Assembly (NCBI GenBank): GCA_027605045.1
Contig: JAQFWX010000003.1
Coordinates: forward strand, 744,001 to 808,000
Origin: Phallus indusiatus
Lineage: Eukaryota; Basidiomycota; Agaricomycetes; Phallales; Phallaceae
Length of the DNA: 64,000 bases
Direction: 5' to 3'
The translations under genes were made by a program, and so were the position numbers. Below are positions 35,514 through 46,281 of this stretch, one piece after another. The notes below the pieces were generated by a model. The model saw only the letters and a program-made list of their open reading frames with translations, was not told where the DNA came from and searched no databases. The stretch's first letter is position 1. Each line of letters starts with the position of its first letter.

Positions 35514-36500
35514 ATGTTTCCACTACCTGATCTCTCACATCTCATTCCGTCCACTTACAATCATGTTTATGAACCTGCCGGTCTGTACTCCATCATTTGT
35601 AATCATTCTCTTTCTTCAATAATATGAGGTCCAAGAGGATACATTTCTACTCCTGGATGCATTAGAGCAAGACGCTGAACTCTTGTCATCGACACAACCA
35701 AATGTTTGTTTAGAAATTGGGTACGCCCTCGCGTTTTAGTGTCATAATTCAATTCAATCTAGAAGGACAATAGATCTGGTTCAGGCTGTGTATCTGCATT
35801 TGTAGCAAAACTATTAGGACCTAGGTGCCGTGAGTATATCCGACACTGTCTACGGACTTGCTGTTCAAGGCACAATCCCCAGTTTACCTTTGTACGGACA
35901 TCAACTCTTTCGCTAGTGATTGTACCCTGCGGACTGGAAAAACAAACAAAGTGTGTCCATAACTTACAGCCGATTTTGCGCCGAATAGATTATATAGCTT
36001 CAGCCAAAAGGTTCTCCTCCATTCCGTCCAAGCTTCCTTCGCTCAGCCTTTTCGAGAACGGCTGAAGGGCAAGATCGACATCATCCTTTTCAACCCTCCG
36101 TACGTACCAACTGATGAAGATGAATTGCGTTTGGCACAGGAAAAGCGGGACATAGAATGCTCTTGGTCAGGCGGCTTATTAGGGATGCAGATCACTAATG
36201 AATTTCTACGAGTGGTGGCTGTAGGTAGCCAAACAAAATTTAATAGACATGGGATCTCATTCGTTTTTGCAGGAATATCTTTCACCGAACGGGCTGTTTT
36301 ACCTTGTTGTACTTAAGGCTAACGATGTACAAGGTATCCAACGTCGCATGTGGGCTGACTACTCATTACATAGCGAGGTACGTCCTGATATCTACTAACT
36401 TTAAAAAGACTCATACAATATCACGCAGGTTTGTTTGGAACGACGTGCTGGTAGAGAATATTTGTATATTCTACGTTTTAGAAAAACAGGGTTCAAATAA
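35514..36500 (+). CDS. MTQ2: eRF1 glutamine methyltransferase, MTQ2 catalytic subunit
   Basis: With Trm112, Mtq2 methylates the Gln of the GGQ motif in translation release factor eRF1. The start MFPLPDLSHLIPSTYNHVYEPA at 35514 splices to EDTFLLLDALEQDAELL. Then come PNVCLEIGSGSGCVSAFVAKLLG (SAM-binding motif I), a TDIN motif, and IILFNPPYVPTDEDE. The NPPY signature marks glutamine/adenine N-methyltransferases. Later exons give CSWSGGLLGMQITNEFL, EYLSPNGLFYLVVLKANDV and a C-terminal ERRAGREYLYILRFRKTG, with the stop at 36498-36500. The gene begins 30 nt after the kinesin stop and ends 34 nt from the ALG10 stop, so transcript overlap is likely. Confidence 0.88.
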
Positions 36501-36534
36501 ACAAATGCAGTTGAAATACAAGTCATCATCATGA

Positions 36535-38340
36535 TCACCACATAAATCTCCCGACACCGGGGCGCTCTTTGTATAGAAACACATACATTGTCACCAGATT
36601 TATGAATGTATACCATGCCCACTCAATGCCGACGACCAAGGTTGACAAGTCAATAATCTGGATGCGCATGAGTATGTAAGGTATTACGAAGTACCGAGGC
36701 TCGAGTAATGGCGTAGGCAGTAAAACGGGAAGGATTGCGAGAGGAAGAGCGATCGTCTGCAAAAATGTTTGATCTTTGCCTGAGCAATTAAACAATAAGA
36801 TTGTTGAATGATCGGAGAATAACTAGTTCGACTCGCCTATGAGCAGATACCAAGACCAGCCTGCGATGATATAGAAGGGAACATATAGGTATGGGGCGAG
36901 GGCATGCACGTGGAAGATTCGACGCCAAATGTAGAAGGTATAATGCCGATTATCCGAGAGTAAGAATGGGTGGTGAATACTAGAAACGTATGATTACTGC
37001 ACTTCACTAATTTCAAAGTTTGGCCTACGTGTATTTGGCTATAGTCCAGGACATAAGTACCATTAAGACTATGCTCGCCAATGCTCGTCTGAGTATAGCA
37101 ATACATATGAGAGTACTCAGAATGGTCGAATAGGAAAATGGACAAGAAAATACATACCGGGGCGTCCCAATTACACGGTATCTAACTGCGCGAGCAAGGC
37201 CGAGAAGGCCGCCTTCGTAACTGAGGAACACAGGCCAGCCAAGGATAGTGGCGAAGGATATAAAATAATAAAGTTGCGGGATATGAAGTACGGGAGTATG
37301 ATTACTCTTATCCCCTGAGAAAGAAATCGGATTGATACCATGATAGAGATAAAAACGAAATAATTACCCAACACAATGCCTCCATTCCACACAGCAAACC
37401 CGACAAAAGTGATGAGGCAAAGAAGATAGGGCAGAAAGTCTTTTAGAATATAATGCGTAACTTTGATTAGACTTATGAGGACTTTAGGGACATCGGCTGA
37501 GGGAAAGAACTATTGAGCTTGTTTTTTTTCTTTTGACGACACAGAAAAAAAAACATACATGGTGAGACATCGAGTGCAAGAGGATCATAAATCTTGGGGT
37601 ATGTAGCCATGAATCGGAAACGATATAACTGGCTAATGCAGAATGCATAGGCGAGCCATACGATGTTCGTCTGGCGGAAGAAACAGCTCAAAATGCCTAG
37701 CTATATAAGTGATGTAATAAGACATGGAGCGTAAACGTTAGAAATTTTTCAACCAGAGCAGCCGTGTGATGTGATCCATGGACAGCAGCCAGCAGCGTGA
37801 GTAACACAGAGACAAGACTAGGAACGTCTGTGTAATATAAGAAACCAAAAAACCAAGCAATAGGAAACGCTGAAATGGCAGTATCTCCCAAAGAGGGTGA
37901 TAATAAGGAACGAGGGGGCGGTAACCGATGATAAAACGCTGTCAGTCGAGAGATGACGATTGGAAGGGAAAGCAGGGTCAATAAGGGTGTAAGACGAAGC
38001 ACGGGAATGGTGCATTTCAGCAAGAAAACACGATTGATAATTAGACTTAAGAAATATCTAAAACATTTTATTTTTCAGAGAATGGATGTTCTGATTGACT
38101 GAGTAACATACAGTCCAGGGGGTGTTGTAATCTTCGGATCCCAAGTCGACCATTCACCTCGACAATATGCTTGCACTTGTGGAATATGAAAGGGCTCATC
38201 CTTGGGGAAATTTTCAGTGATTAGTATGCGATCTAAGATAAATAGCTAACCATGTAAGGGCTTGTGACGATGGAGTTGACATATTTAAGCACGACGACAT
38301 TGACGACGCAAAAGAGGGTATAGTGGAGAGCGTTCGGCAT
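36535..38340 (-). CDS. ALG10: Dol-P-Glc:Glc2Man9GlcNAc2-PP-Dol alpha-1,2-glucosyltransferase
   Basis: The ER enzyme that adds the terminal glucose to the lipid-linked oligosaccharide before transfer to protein. The exon 5' end ([30 protein letters not shown]) splices to a lumenal block around [13 protein letters not shown] and [10 protein letters not shown]. Multiple hydrophobic segments follow, with [27 protein letters not shown] and [17 protein letters not shown]. Later are the diagnostic [12 protein letters not shown] stretch (about 36900-36960) and a C-terminal [15 protein letters not shown]. The start could instead lie at upstream in-frame Met codons (up to 38475); 38340 was chosen because it directly precedes the first membrane helix. 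It is divergent from the Mpv17-family gene. Confidence 0.88.
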
Positions 38341-38486
38341 TGCGTTTGCCGATCGAATTTTCCTTCGCGGTCGAGTGTCGAAAGTGTGACGCATGGAATG
38401 CTGTGACATGACGAAATTCATTCGTCGTTCCAAAAAGCAGCTCCAGTGCGTGTCCAATATAAAATAACCCAACAAAACGTCTATGG

Positions 38487-39561
38487 ATGGCTATGTCTAC
38501 TTTCCTCAAATTTTACCAAAATGCCTTCAATAGACGGCCAGCCCTTACCCTAGTCTGTGCAAATGCTACTCTTAATGCTATTGGCGACGTTGTCGCGCAA
38601 ACCTCACAGATAACGGTTGGTTTTTCGACTTTTGAGGCTTCGTCAAAGTTTGATGCAAAAGCTAACCTTTGCAAATTTCTAAATTATATTTTTCTCAGTT
38701 GGCCAAGCGTGATCCAGATAATATGCAAGTCCCAAAACCTCCTTACGACCTTGCCAGAACACTACGATTCGCCGCTTTTGGGGCTTTAATGGGTATTTCC
38801 ATTTTCGGTTTTCTGTTCAACACGGTTTATAACATATACCTAAAGGTCCCATTATTGGTCGTTGGGCCAAATATCTAGAATTTAAGTTCCCTTTGAGACA
38901 TGGAAAAAGGGCAAACTTTTTGGCTGTCACAAAACGAGTAGCCAGTGATCAGATTCTCATGTAGGTATATTTTAGACATTTGCTTAAGTAGTTCTGACAC
39001 ATGTTAAATTATAAATTATAGGGCTCCTTTTGGGGTGAGTCATCATTGTCGTTTTTCCTTAGCGATTCAAGTTCGATCTTTAATATACAGCTCGCCGTCT
39101 TTCTGAGCTCCATGGGACTTATGGAGGGTAGATCGACTCATGATATCCGACAGAAGTTTAACGATCTGTTCGTGCCTGCTTTGCTTGCGAACTGGATGGT
39201 TTGGCCCTTCGCGCAAGTGAGTGATGTTTCGTAATGTGTCGTACTTAATATTTAGCTCACTTTATCCCGTAGATGATAAATTATAGATTTATGCCATTAC
39301 CGTATCGTGTACCATTCCAATCTACATGTGGAGTTTTTTGGACCTTATATCTTTCGTTATTAAACTCTAGGCAAGCTTCCTCACTTGGTATTTGCATCGT
39401 GAGAGGCGCTAATTATTCATCACAGCGAGAACAAGACTCTTAATATACATGAGAAAGTCGAAAAACAAGATTCTACATTTATTTACCAACGTATTCAACG
39501 AGATGTGGGAGAGGAACTGCGAGCTTGGGAGGAGGCTAAAGACCATGCACGACATCATTGA
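38487..39561 (+). CDS. Mpv17/PMP22 family membrane protein
   Basis: A four-helix membrane protein of mitochondria or peroxisomes (Sym1/Mpv17/PMP22 group), possibly a channel. It starts at 38487 (MAMSTFLKFYQNAFNRRPALTLVCANATLNAIGDVVAQ), with an alternative Met at 38493. Splicing gives LAKRDPDNMQ, PPYDLARTLRFAAFGALMGPIIGRWAKYLEFKFPL, VASDQILMAPFG and LAVFLSSMGLMEGRS. The family signature follows (FVPALLANWMVWPFAQMINYRFMPLPYRVPFQSTCGVFWTLYLSLLNS). The last join appears to use a GC donor at 39371 and gives a hydrophilic tail ending at 39561. Without that intron the protein would end about 16 residues after the last helix. Which organelle it serves is not clear from sequence. Confidence 0.87.
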
Positions 39562-39783
39562 CCTGATTGGATATCATATCATATTGCCACATATTTACGC
39601 AAGGACGGTGTTTGTATTATATCTTCGACCGAATAAAATATACCTACTATAATACATATACACTTTCTTCGCAGCGCTCAAGTTGCTAATATGTAAATGT
39701 TTTTAATATGATCAAAATGGTTCAAACTTCGTGTCACACACGCGGCTTGTCACGAGGAGAACAACAAGCCAACGTACTGTACA

Positions 39784-41898
39784 GTGTCATCCACCTTTGT
39801 CCACTCCCATTCAATGGCGGGTTCTCCTGCAAAACAACCACCTTCACGCTCTAAACGAATGTCTATGACTGTAATGCCTGCTGTCAAAAATACAGCTATT
39901 ATGTCCAATTCCAAACATATTCAAATAAATCTGGATTCTAATTCGAATTCAAGCTCTGCTTGCACGGATATAGATTCCACGGCAATTTATGACCAAGACA
40001 CTCCGGACAGCAACTTGAAATCCGGTTTTGATTCGAAACGTTTATCGCGACAGGCTTCGCGAGACGTTAATCACGATAAATCTACCACTACCACAGCCAG
40101 TGATACACCTAAAGTAACCCCTAAGCTTGTCAAGCGTCCCGCAGCCTCCTCCGGCAACACAGGCTCGGCACATAAAGTCAAAGATTCGCTCGACAAATCG
40201 AGCAGCAAGCCGACCAAGTCTCGTGCTTCGTTGACTCTACGCAATCTGACATCCACCCTGCATCCCAAAGGTCCCGCACCGTCGAGTCTTCCGAAGTATA
40301 AAGGCAAAGTGACACCGAGTAGGTCTGAGCCACATAAAAGTAGTAAGAAGCGGTCGAACGATTGCGAATCTGATAAAGCTATTAGACTGGGCGACGACGA
40401 GAAAAGTGCCACGGAAGATGACGATGATACGGACTTTGTCCAGGTCGAACGTCCTGTTAGTCCGCTCCCACGAAGGGTAGCTCGCAAGCCCCTTGTCCCC
40501 GTGTCCCTTCCATTCGCATCACCTTCGTCAACTCAAAAGTCGGTTCTTCATAAGAGCTCAAGGTCACTCGATTCTTCTTGTCCCAAAGTGGTCAGAACAT
40601 CACCTTCCTCCGTCTCGCGCTCAAGTGCAAACCAAGCAACAGCTCCAAGACCTGCATCGGCCGCTTCGCAAAGCATCACACCTGTTTCAGGCTCAAGTAA
40701 GAAAAACCTTGGACTGCACCTTCAGTCACCTCTCACCCGAAATACGCGCCGGCGAGTCTCACCTCCTGAAATGGCGAAAGTCGAATTATCTCCATCTAAT
40801 CCTTTCGAGATACCCGAAATTACCGGTCCCTCCTTACTCTCCCCACCTCTCAACCCTTATCTTGAAAGTACAAGTCTGGACAGCATTGACGCGAACGATG
40901 TCTCTGCACTCTTAACTACGGTAGTTTCACCGGTTAAGCCCGTCGTTGATACTACCAGTGGCAACAGCGAGTCGAAATTACAGATCCCCAAAGAGAATGC
41001 CAATAACGTTCTCCTTTCTCCGCTAACTTTCGCTCCTCGAACGCCTCACTCTTCTCGTTCTATGACTATGACTTCGACTGATCCCCGACAGTCAATACTT
41101 TCCATCCAGCAGCTATTGGAGAAATCAGGGGACATTGATCATCTTCTATCTCAACCTCTCCCTTCTATATTCACGCCAGAATTTCGAGAGCGTCTTGTGA
41201 GCTTTGGATTCTCGCCCGACGAAGCCCAGTCTCCCAACCCATTCGTTCTGCCTCCTGAACCGCAAACGCCGTCTCCAGTTACTGGGGGTCGAAACAATTA
41301 TTCATCAATATCCCAAATACTATTTCCTACCTCAGGTAACTCGTCTCCATCGACTCCTGTGGGGAGCAAGATCTCGGATCTGCGCGAGAGTACTATTCAG
41401 AACCTGAAAACGCAACTTAGTGTTGCTCAGTCAAATTGTTCCGAGCGGGACACACGGATTGAGCAGCTAGAACAGCGACTCCTTAACCTACGCCAAAGCC
41501 GGGAACAAGAAGCGTCGGACTTAGCTTCGCAAGTCAAGGTCCTAGAAGAACGCATTCACCAGCTTCTTGCAGATAAGGAGCGGGAGCTTGAGGAAAGCCA
41601 ATATCAGCATCAGCAGCAGCTCCAGGATAAAGATAACCAATGGCAAGACAAAATTCTTGCTGTCATTACTCAGGTATCGAACACGCAAACTTCGATACGA
41701 AAGAAAGAACAGACGGTTGAACGCAGGCGTTCATCCTTGATCCAAACTATATCAGCTTGGGCACACGCGGGTGACATTGCAAAGAGCGAACTGGCATTAT
41801 TGAATGCAAATCGTCGCTCCATTCAAGTCATAATGTTTGGCCTGGATACTTTTGTGCAAAGTTTACGTTCAAATATGGAGGCCGAGCCTACATTGTAA
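39784..41898 (+). CDS. Ser/Pro-rich protein with C-terminal coiled coil, function unknown
   Basis: A single open frame of 704 codons with no intron needed, unusual for this window. The N-terminal 500 residues are disordered and rich in Ser, Thr, Pro and Lys, with many SP/TP pairs (proline-directed kinase sites). An acidic patch is SATEDDDDTDFVQVERPVSPLPRR. Around residues 530-665 is a long heptad-like coiled coil (QLEQRLLNLRQ, VLEERIHQLLADKERELEE). A C-terminal helical tail is VIMFGLDTFVQSLRSN. I do not recognise a named family. The layout suggests a scaffold or cytoskeletal linker, but that is inference. It converges on Spc7 with 78 nt between stops. Confidence 0.8.
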   Translation: MSSTFVHSHSMAGSPAKQPPSRSKRMSMTVMPAVKNTAIMSNSKHIQINLDSNSNSSSACTDIDSTAIYDQDTPDSNLKSGFDSKRLSRQASRDVNHDKSTTTTASDTPKVTPKLVKRPAASSGNTGSAHKVKDSLDKSSSKPTKSRASLTLRNLTSTLHPKGPAPSSLPKYKGKVTPSRSEPHKSSKKRSNDCESDKAIRLGDDEKSATEDDDDTDFVQVERPVSPLPRRVARKPLVPVSLPFASPSSTQKSVLHKSSRSLDSSCPKVVRTSPSSVSRSSANQATAPRPASAASQSITPVSGSSKKNLGLHLQSPLTRNTRRRVSPPEMAKVELSPSNPFEIPEITGPSLLSPPLNPYLESTSLDSIDANDVSALLTTVVSPVKPVVDTTSGNSESKLQIPKENANNVLLSPLTFAPRTPHSSRSMTMTSTDPRQSILSIQQLLEKSGDIDHLLSQPLPSIFTPEFRERLVSFGFSPDEAQSPNPFVLPPEPQTPSPVTGGRNNYSSISQILFPTSGNSSPSTPVGSKISDLRESTIQNLKTQLSVAQSNCSERDTRIEQLEQRLLNLRQSREQEASDLASQVKVLEERIHQLLADKERELEESQYQHQQQLQDKDNQWQDKILAVITQVSNTQTSIRKKEQTVERRRSSLIQTISAWAHAGDIAKSELALLNANRRSIQVIMFGLDTFVQSLRSNMEAEPTL

Positions 41899-41976
41899 AT
41901 TACAGACTTTTATCCATACAATTATACTGTACACTCCCATGATATGGACTATATTTATATACTAGCATCTTGGCAT

Positions 41977-44900
41977 TTATCCGTACTGACTTACAACTTC
42001 CATACATGCATCGACGAGACAGGCGTGATTCTCTTCTGGCTTAGCCTCACTCAATCGACTCCTGAAAGCCTGTTCTATGGATTGAGAACTGATTATCCGA
42101 GAAGAAAAAGAATTAACTCTCTATGTGCGTATCCAATAAAGCGCTTACCTTAAATGCCCATACAAAACTTGAACTGTGTACTGCAGCATAGAGAGGGTAT
42201 TTGGCCACTGAGATAACAGTTCTTCGCTAAACGAGAATTTGATTTGCGCTTTGGCAGTTTTGTTCAATAATAATAACGTTACTGTCACTTGAAACCCTTG
42301 GGCCTCAGTGATAGTTGTGCCAGAGGGAAGAAGTTGACATGAGATCGGGTATTTGATAACGATAAACCTCAATTGCCATCGTAATTGAAAGTAAGAAGCC
42401 CAAAAATCTGACATTCTTTGGATCACCTACAATTGAGAGGATTAGTTATAATCACCTATGTATTCAACCGAAGCTCCTCACCGATCGTAAAGTTGCCTTA
42501 GTCTCACTTTGTACGGCATGTCGCTTGGCAAAGATCACCATGAGTTGACTAAGTAATGGGAAGTCGTCGTCTTCTTCAGGAGATACGGTTGGTGATATTT
42601 GAAGGACTTCTGGTAATGGTGTAAAACGGCGACATGGCATGATAACTTTATATTTTGAGTCATACAACAACTCGATCGACGACGGATCCACGCTAACAAT
42701 TCGCCATAAATGAAAGGCTTGTAAGCACTGTAGTTCTTCTATATGAGAGATATAGTGTCAACGGAATATATGACGCGAAATCATGCACGGCATACCACGA
42801 AGACGGAATACTTCAGAACGGGTGCTGGTTTTTTGTAATGCGAGTTGTCTTTGGGTAACTCTAATCGCCTTCTCTGCCTTTTCCGTTTGTTCTTTGAGCT
42901 CTTCTATAGTCTCGTTTAAGCGATCCAGCTTGCTTTTCCCATCGGATAATTCTGTCTTCAGGAGATCGAGCTCATGACTACGAGAAAAAACTTCAAAATA
43001 TCATTCACCAAAGTATGATGGAAGTCACCTTTGTTCTGCGATTGTTACTTTCAATTCGGACAAGAACTCTTGATCACATTGCTCAATTTCAGATATTTGA
43101 GCCCGCTCACTCTCCAATTCTTTAAGGATAGTTTCATATTCAGTACGTAAGAAGGGTAGGGTTTCACCGGCTCGTGTGCTAAAGTCCACTAGTTGGTTCT
43201 TATCCTGCAGAAAGTTATTTTCATAGTTTTTCTCGTAAAGTGTGTTATGCTTACAGCGTGTAAGTTTTCCAAAGTACGCAGTGCATTTACTTGCAGTCCT
43301 TGGATCCACCCTCTCTTCCAATTATACCAATTTGCTTTGGCGGATGATATAGTGTTGGATTTGATAAGTTTCAAAACGTACTATGACCGGTTTACACATA
43401 TGACTTCAAGGAGGTAGAACTAACTTACTATAATTGGCTCTCGATCTTCGTCGCTCGCGGCGAGATACTCCCGAAAGAGCATTGGCATGTCCTTAGCGAC
43501 GTCATCCTCCGTCTGTTGATATTGAGACTTATATTTTTCTATCGCAGTTTGCATATCATTTGAAATCTAAAAACAGATAGATATAGTGAGATGGCAGTGC
43601 ATTACGTTCAAGACTAACCCAAATCATTGTTTCCAACTGTGCAATGTGAATAGCCATTGCAGTAGCGTACGAAGAGAGAGGTGGTCCGTCTATAGAGTCT
43701 AATAAAACCGTGTCAGGCGCAGACGTGGTCGTAGAGAAGGAAATCCACCTTCGTGCGATATACGTCTGTTCATTTGTGAGGGGTGTATAACTGATCGGCG
43801 AGGACACGTTAGATCGTCCATAAAACGAATGTTCGTTATACTCAGAAACTGTTCGATGGAAATAGAGTCCTGTAAATTATTTCAGCACACCAAACTTCCA
43901 ATGTATGAGGAGCGGTACCATGTTTTGTTCGATAACAGAATCTTCCGAAACAGAGTGTCTAATTTGAGCCCTACTTTCAATCAGATGGGGTGAATTTTCT
44001 TCGCGATCCTTTGCATAACGTGTATTTTCAGCTTGTAGTAAGTTTTTATGGAAGATTCTTACGCACTGTTTGAAGCTGCTGTAGTCCTTGTTGATTATGA
44101 ATTGGTAAATCATCTTCGATGGAGGGATCATTTTCAGTGTCCTTGTCCACATCCGCAGATGCTTGGGCGTGCAATGAGGTTGTAGTCGAACTGGGTCTGA
44201 GACTCTTTCGATAGTATCCCGACGGACGTCTTATACCTCTTAAGACATCCTCGCTTTCCGAACGAGTGCGGGGGTCTGGTTGATGAGGGAAATCTTGCTG
44301 TGCTTCCATTTGTAGTGGTTTCTGAGTGGAAAAGGACACTTTCTCAGAAGGATTCGATTTCTTCGGGGAGGGGAGAGGATTGGTCTGGTGATTAAGAATT
44401 GATGGCGTTTCTTTGGAAGTTGTGTTTTTCTGTGATGATAAATCTTTGGACACGATAGGTAAGGCACTCTTGGTGGAGACGGGCTTTGTGAATTTCGGTA
44501 CAGGCAATGGCTGAGGAATTTGAGACTGCCGAGGTACTTTATTCTTCGAGGGCGAGCTGGAAGGTTGTGGACGGTGTGGCATCGAAATACGAGGTTTCAG
44601 AATGTGTGCACTAACAACAGAAGCTACGCTCATTGTTTCTTCTGAATCATCCGAATCATCGTCCACTTGCATGGCTGATGTATCCATGTCTACACCTTGT
44701 AGATTGCTCATGACGCTTGTCATGTTCATTGTACGATCATCCTCCAATTCCATACTATCGTCTGTTGAGAAACTATCATCCATTTGATATCCACCGACGC
44801 TGTTTCTTACGGCGATTAGACGAGAGACAGCTGTGGTAACGTCCATGTCGGTTTCTTCGCTTTCATCTTCCACATTGTCTGGTCGATTACCATTAGCCAT

Positions 44901-45896
44901 TGCTTTTAACGCCTTAAAAGCATCGGTTTCGGGAGGAGGGGGTCGGTCCACCGACACAGTAAAATCGGTAGGTTCAGTCCCATTAGCGGAAACAGGAATT
45001 GATATGGAAGACCGCATCCTAGACTTTCGACGCGATTCAAAGGGAACGACAGACGATTGATTTTGAGGAAGGATGCCTTCACCGAAATCACCAGTCATCG
45101 ACATGTTTCCGTCATCAGCAAAGGAATCACTGGCTTCAGACATTCCTTCAGAAAGAGACATGTCTTCAGTCGACGCCTGGAATACTATGTTATCGTCAGA
45201 AAGTTCCATAGATTCCTCTCCATCTTGGTCATCATCGAAGTGAGGCTGAGTACCAAGACTTGCACGGCGAGACTGCCGCGACGACGTCTCTGCAACCTCA
45301 GACGGTCTGTGGTCAGAACGCTGAATGTTTTTATTATTCTCATTGGGTAGAGGAGAAGCTGAAGGGGATGAATTTTCGTCACGATTTTGTTCGTTTGTTT
45401 CGAAAACTCTGCGATTGATAGATGAAAAAAGGTTAAAGCGGATGGAATACAACTTACCGAACATGTGCATGCGCAGCAAAGCTGACTCTTCTGCCACCAA
45501 GGCTTTGGCGTGTTGTACCGGTATCATAAACATTGGTGTGAAAATCCCCCGAGAACGATGCAGGAACTTCAGTATTATCGTGGCTGCTAGGATGAGAGGA
45601 AGGTAGGATTTGCGTAATGTTCTGGAATGTATCTTGAGTAGAATCGATTTGATTAGAGGATTTCAGAATCCCTTTGGCAGGCCTCTGTTGAGTATATCAG
45701 ATATGAGATGTAATAAATGTCAAAAGGATGTTACAAGAATGGAACGGCGGGGAGCATTCAATTTGATTTTTTCGCCTGGAACGATACTATGAGCCCGCTT
45801 TCGCTTTGGGGACGGAACGTTGGTAAATTTTCCTATAGCTAGAGATTTGCGTGAGCGAGGAGAACGTTTGAGCAGAGCATTTTCTGTCTCTGGCAT
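41977..45896 (-). CDS. SPC7: Kinetochore scaffold Spc7/KNL1
   Basis: The outer-kinetochore KMN component that recruits Bub3-Bub1 and PP1 in the spindle checkpoint. The start MPETENALLKRSPRSRKSLAIGKF at 45896 leads to KRKRAHSIVPGEK. It carries two PP1-docking motifs: GILK (45661-45672) and RVSF (45478-45489), 57 residues apart. The middle is acidic, with MELT-like Mps1/Bub3 sites (MELSDDN, MELEDDRTMNMT, NMSMTGDF). A coiled coil and RWD-type domain follow (KAQIKFSFSEELLSQWPNTLSMLQYTVQVLYG, SIEQAFRSRLSEAKPEENHACLVDACMEVV), ending at 41977. Roughly ten introns split the C-terminal half. The stretch 42430-44050 was read only in part. Confidence 0.88.
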
Positions 45897-46281
45897 CTTT
45901 CGACGAAGGCAAGTACGTGGAAGCGCTGAAGTCGCGTCGCATTCACCGAAAACGCATCACGTGTTATTAACTGTCCACGTGACCCCGACGCGTTGTCAAG
46001 CGGTCCAAGCGGGTCCATATGCGCCCTCTCGTTTCTTTACTTATCTCTCATGTGTAAGTAAATACGGATCGTAATCATCATCGCGTTAAGAAAAACATTG
46101 CTAGGGTATAATCTACAAGAAACCCCGTAATAAATGTACATAACTATCATGAGAATATTGTGTGCTTGACACATCATTACTATGCATCCGAAAAATTTAG
46201 GGACTCGACTTTCCAGAATATGTCCCCATAGCGTAAAGTACTAATAATAAAAAAGAATAAAAGCTATCGTAGAGATCGTTA
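45897..46281. promoter_or_regulatory. Spc7 upstream region / NudE 3' region
   Basis: 385 bp. Upstream of the Spc7 ATG are CACGTG at 45958-45963, CACGTGAC at 45976-45983 and ACGCGT at 45988-45993, all within 100 bp of the start codon. The right part is AT-rich and holds the NudE 3' UTR. Confidence 0.5.

Noticed and set aside
40071..40487. 138-codon minus-strand frame rich in Ser/Leu
   Set aside because: Shadow of the Ser-rich coiled-coil gene on the plus strand; no splice partners or family resemblance.
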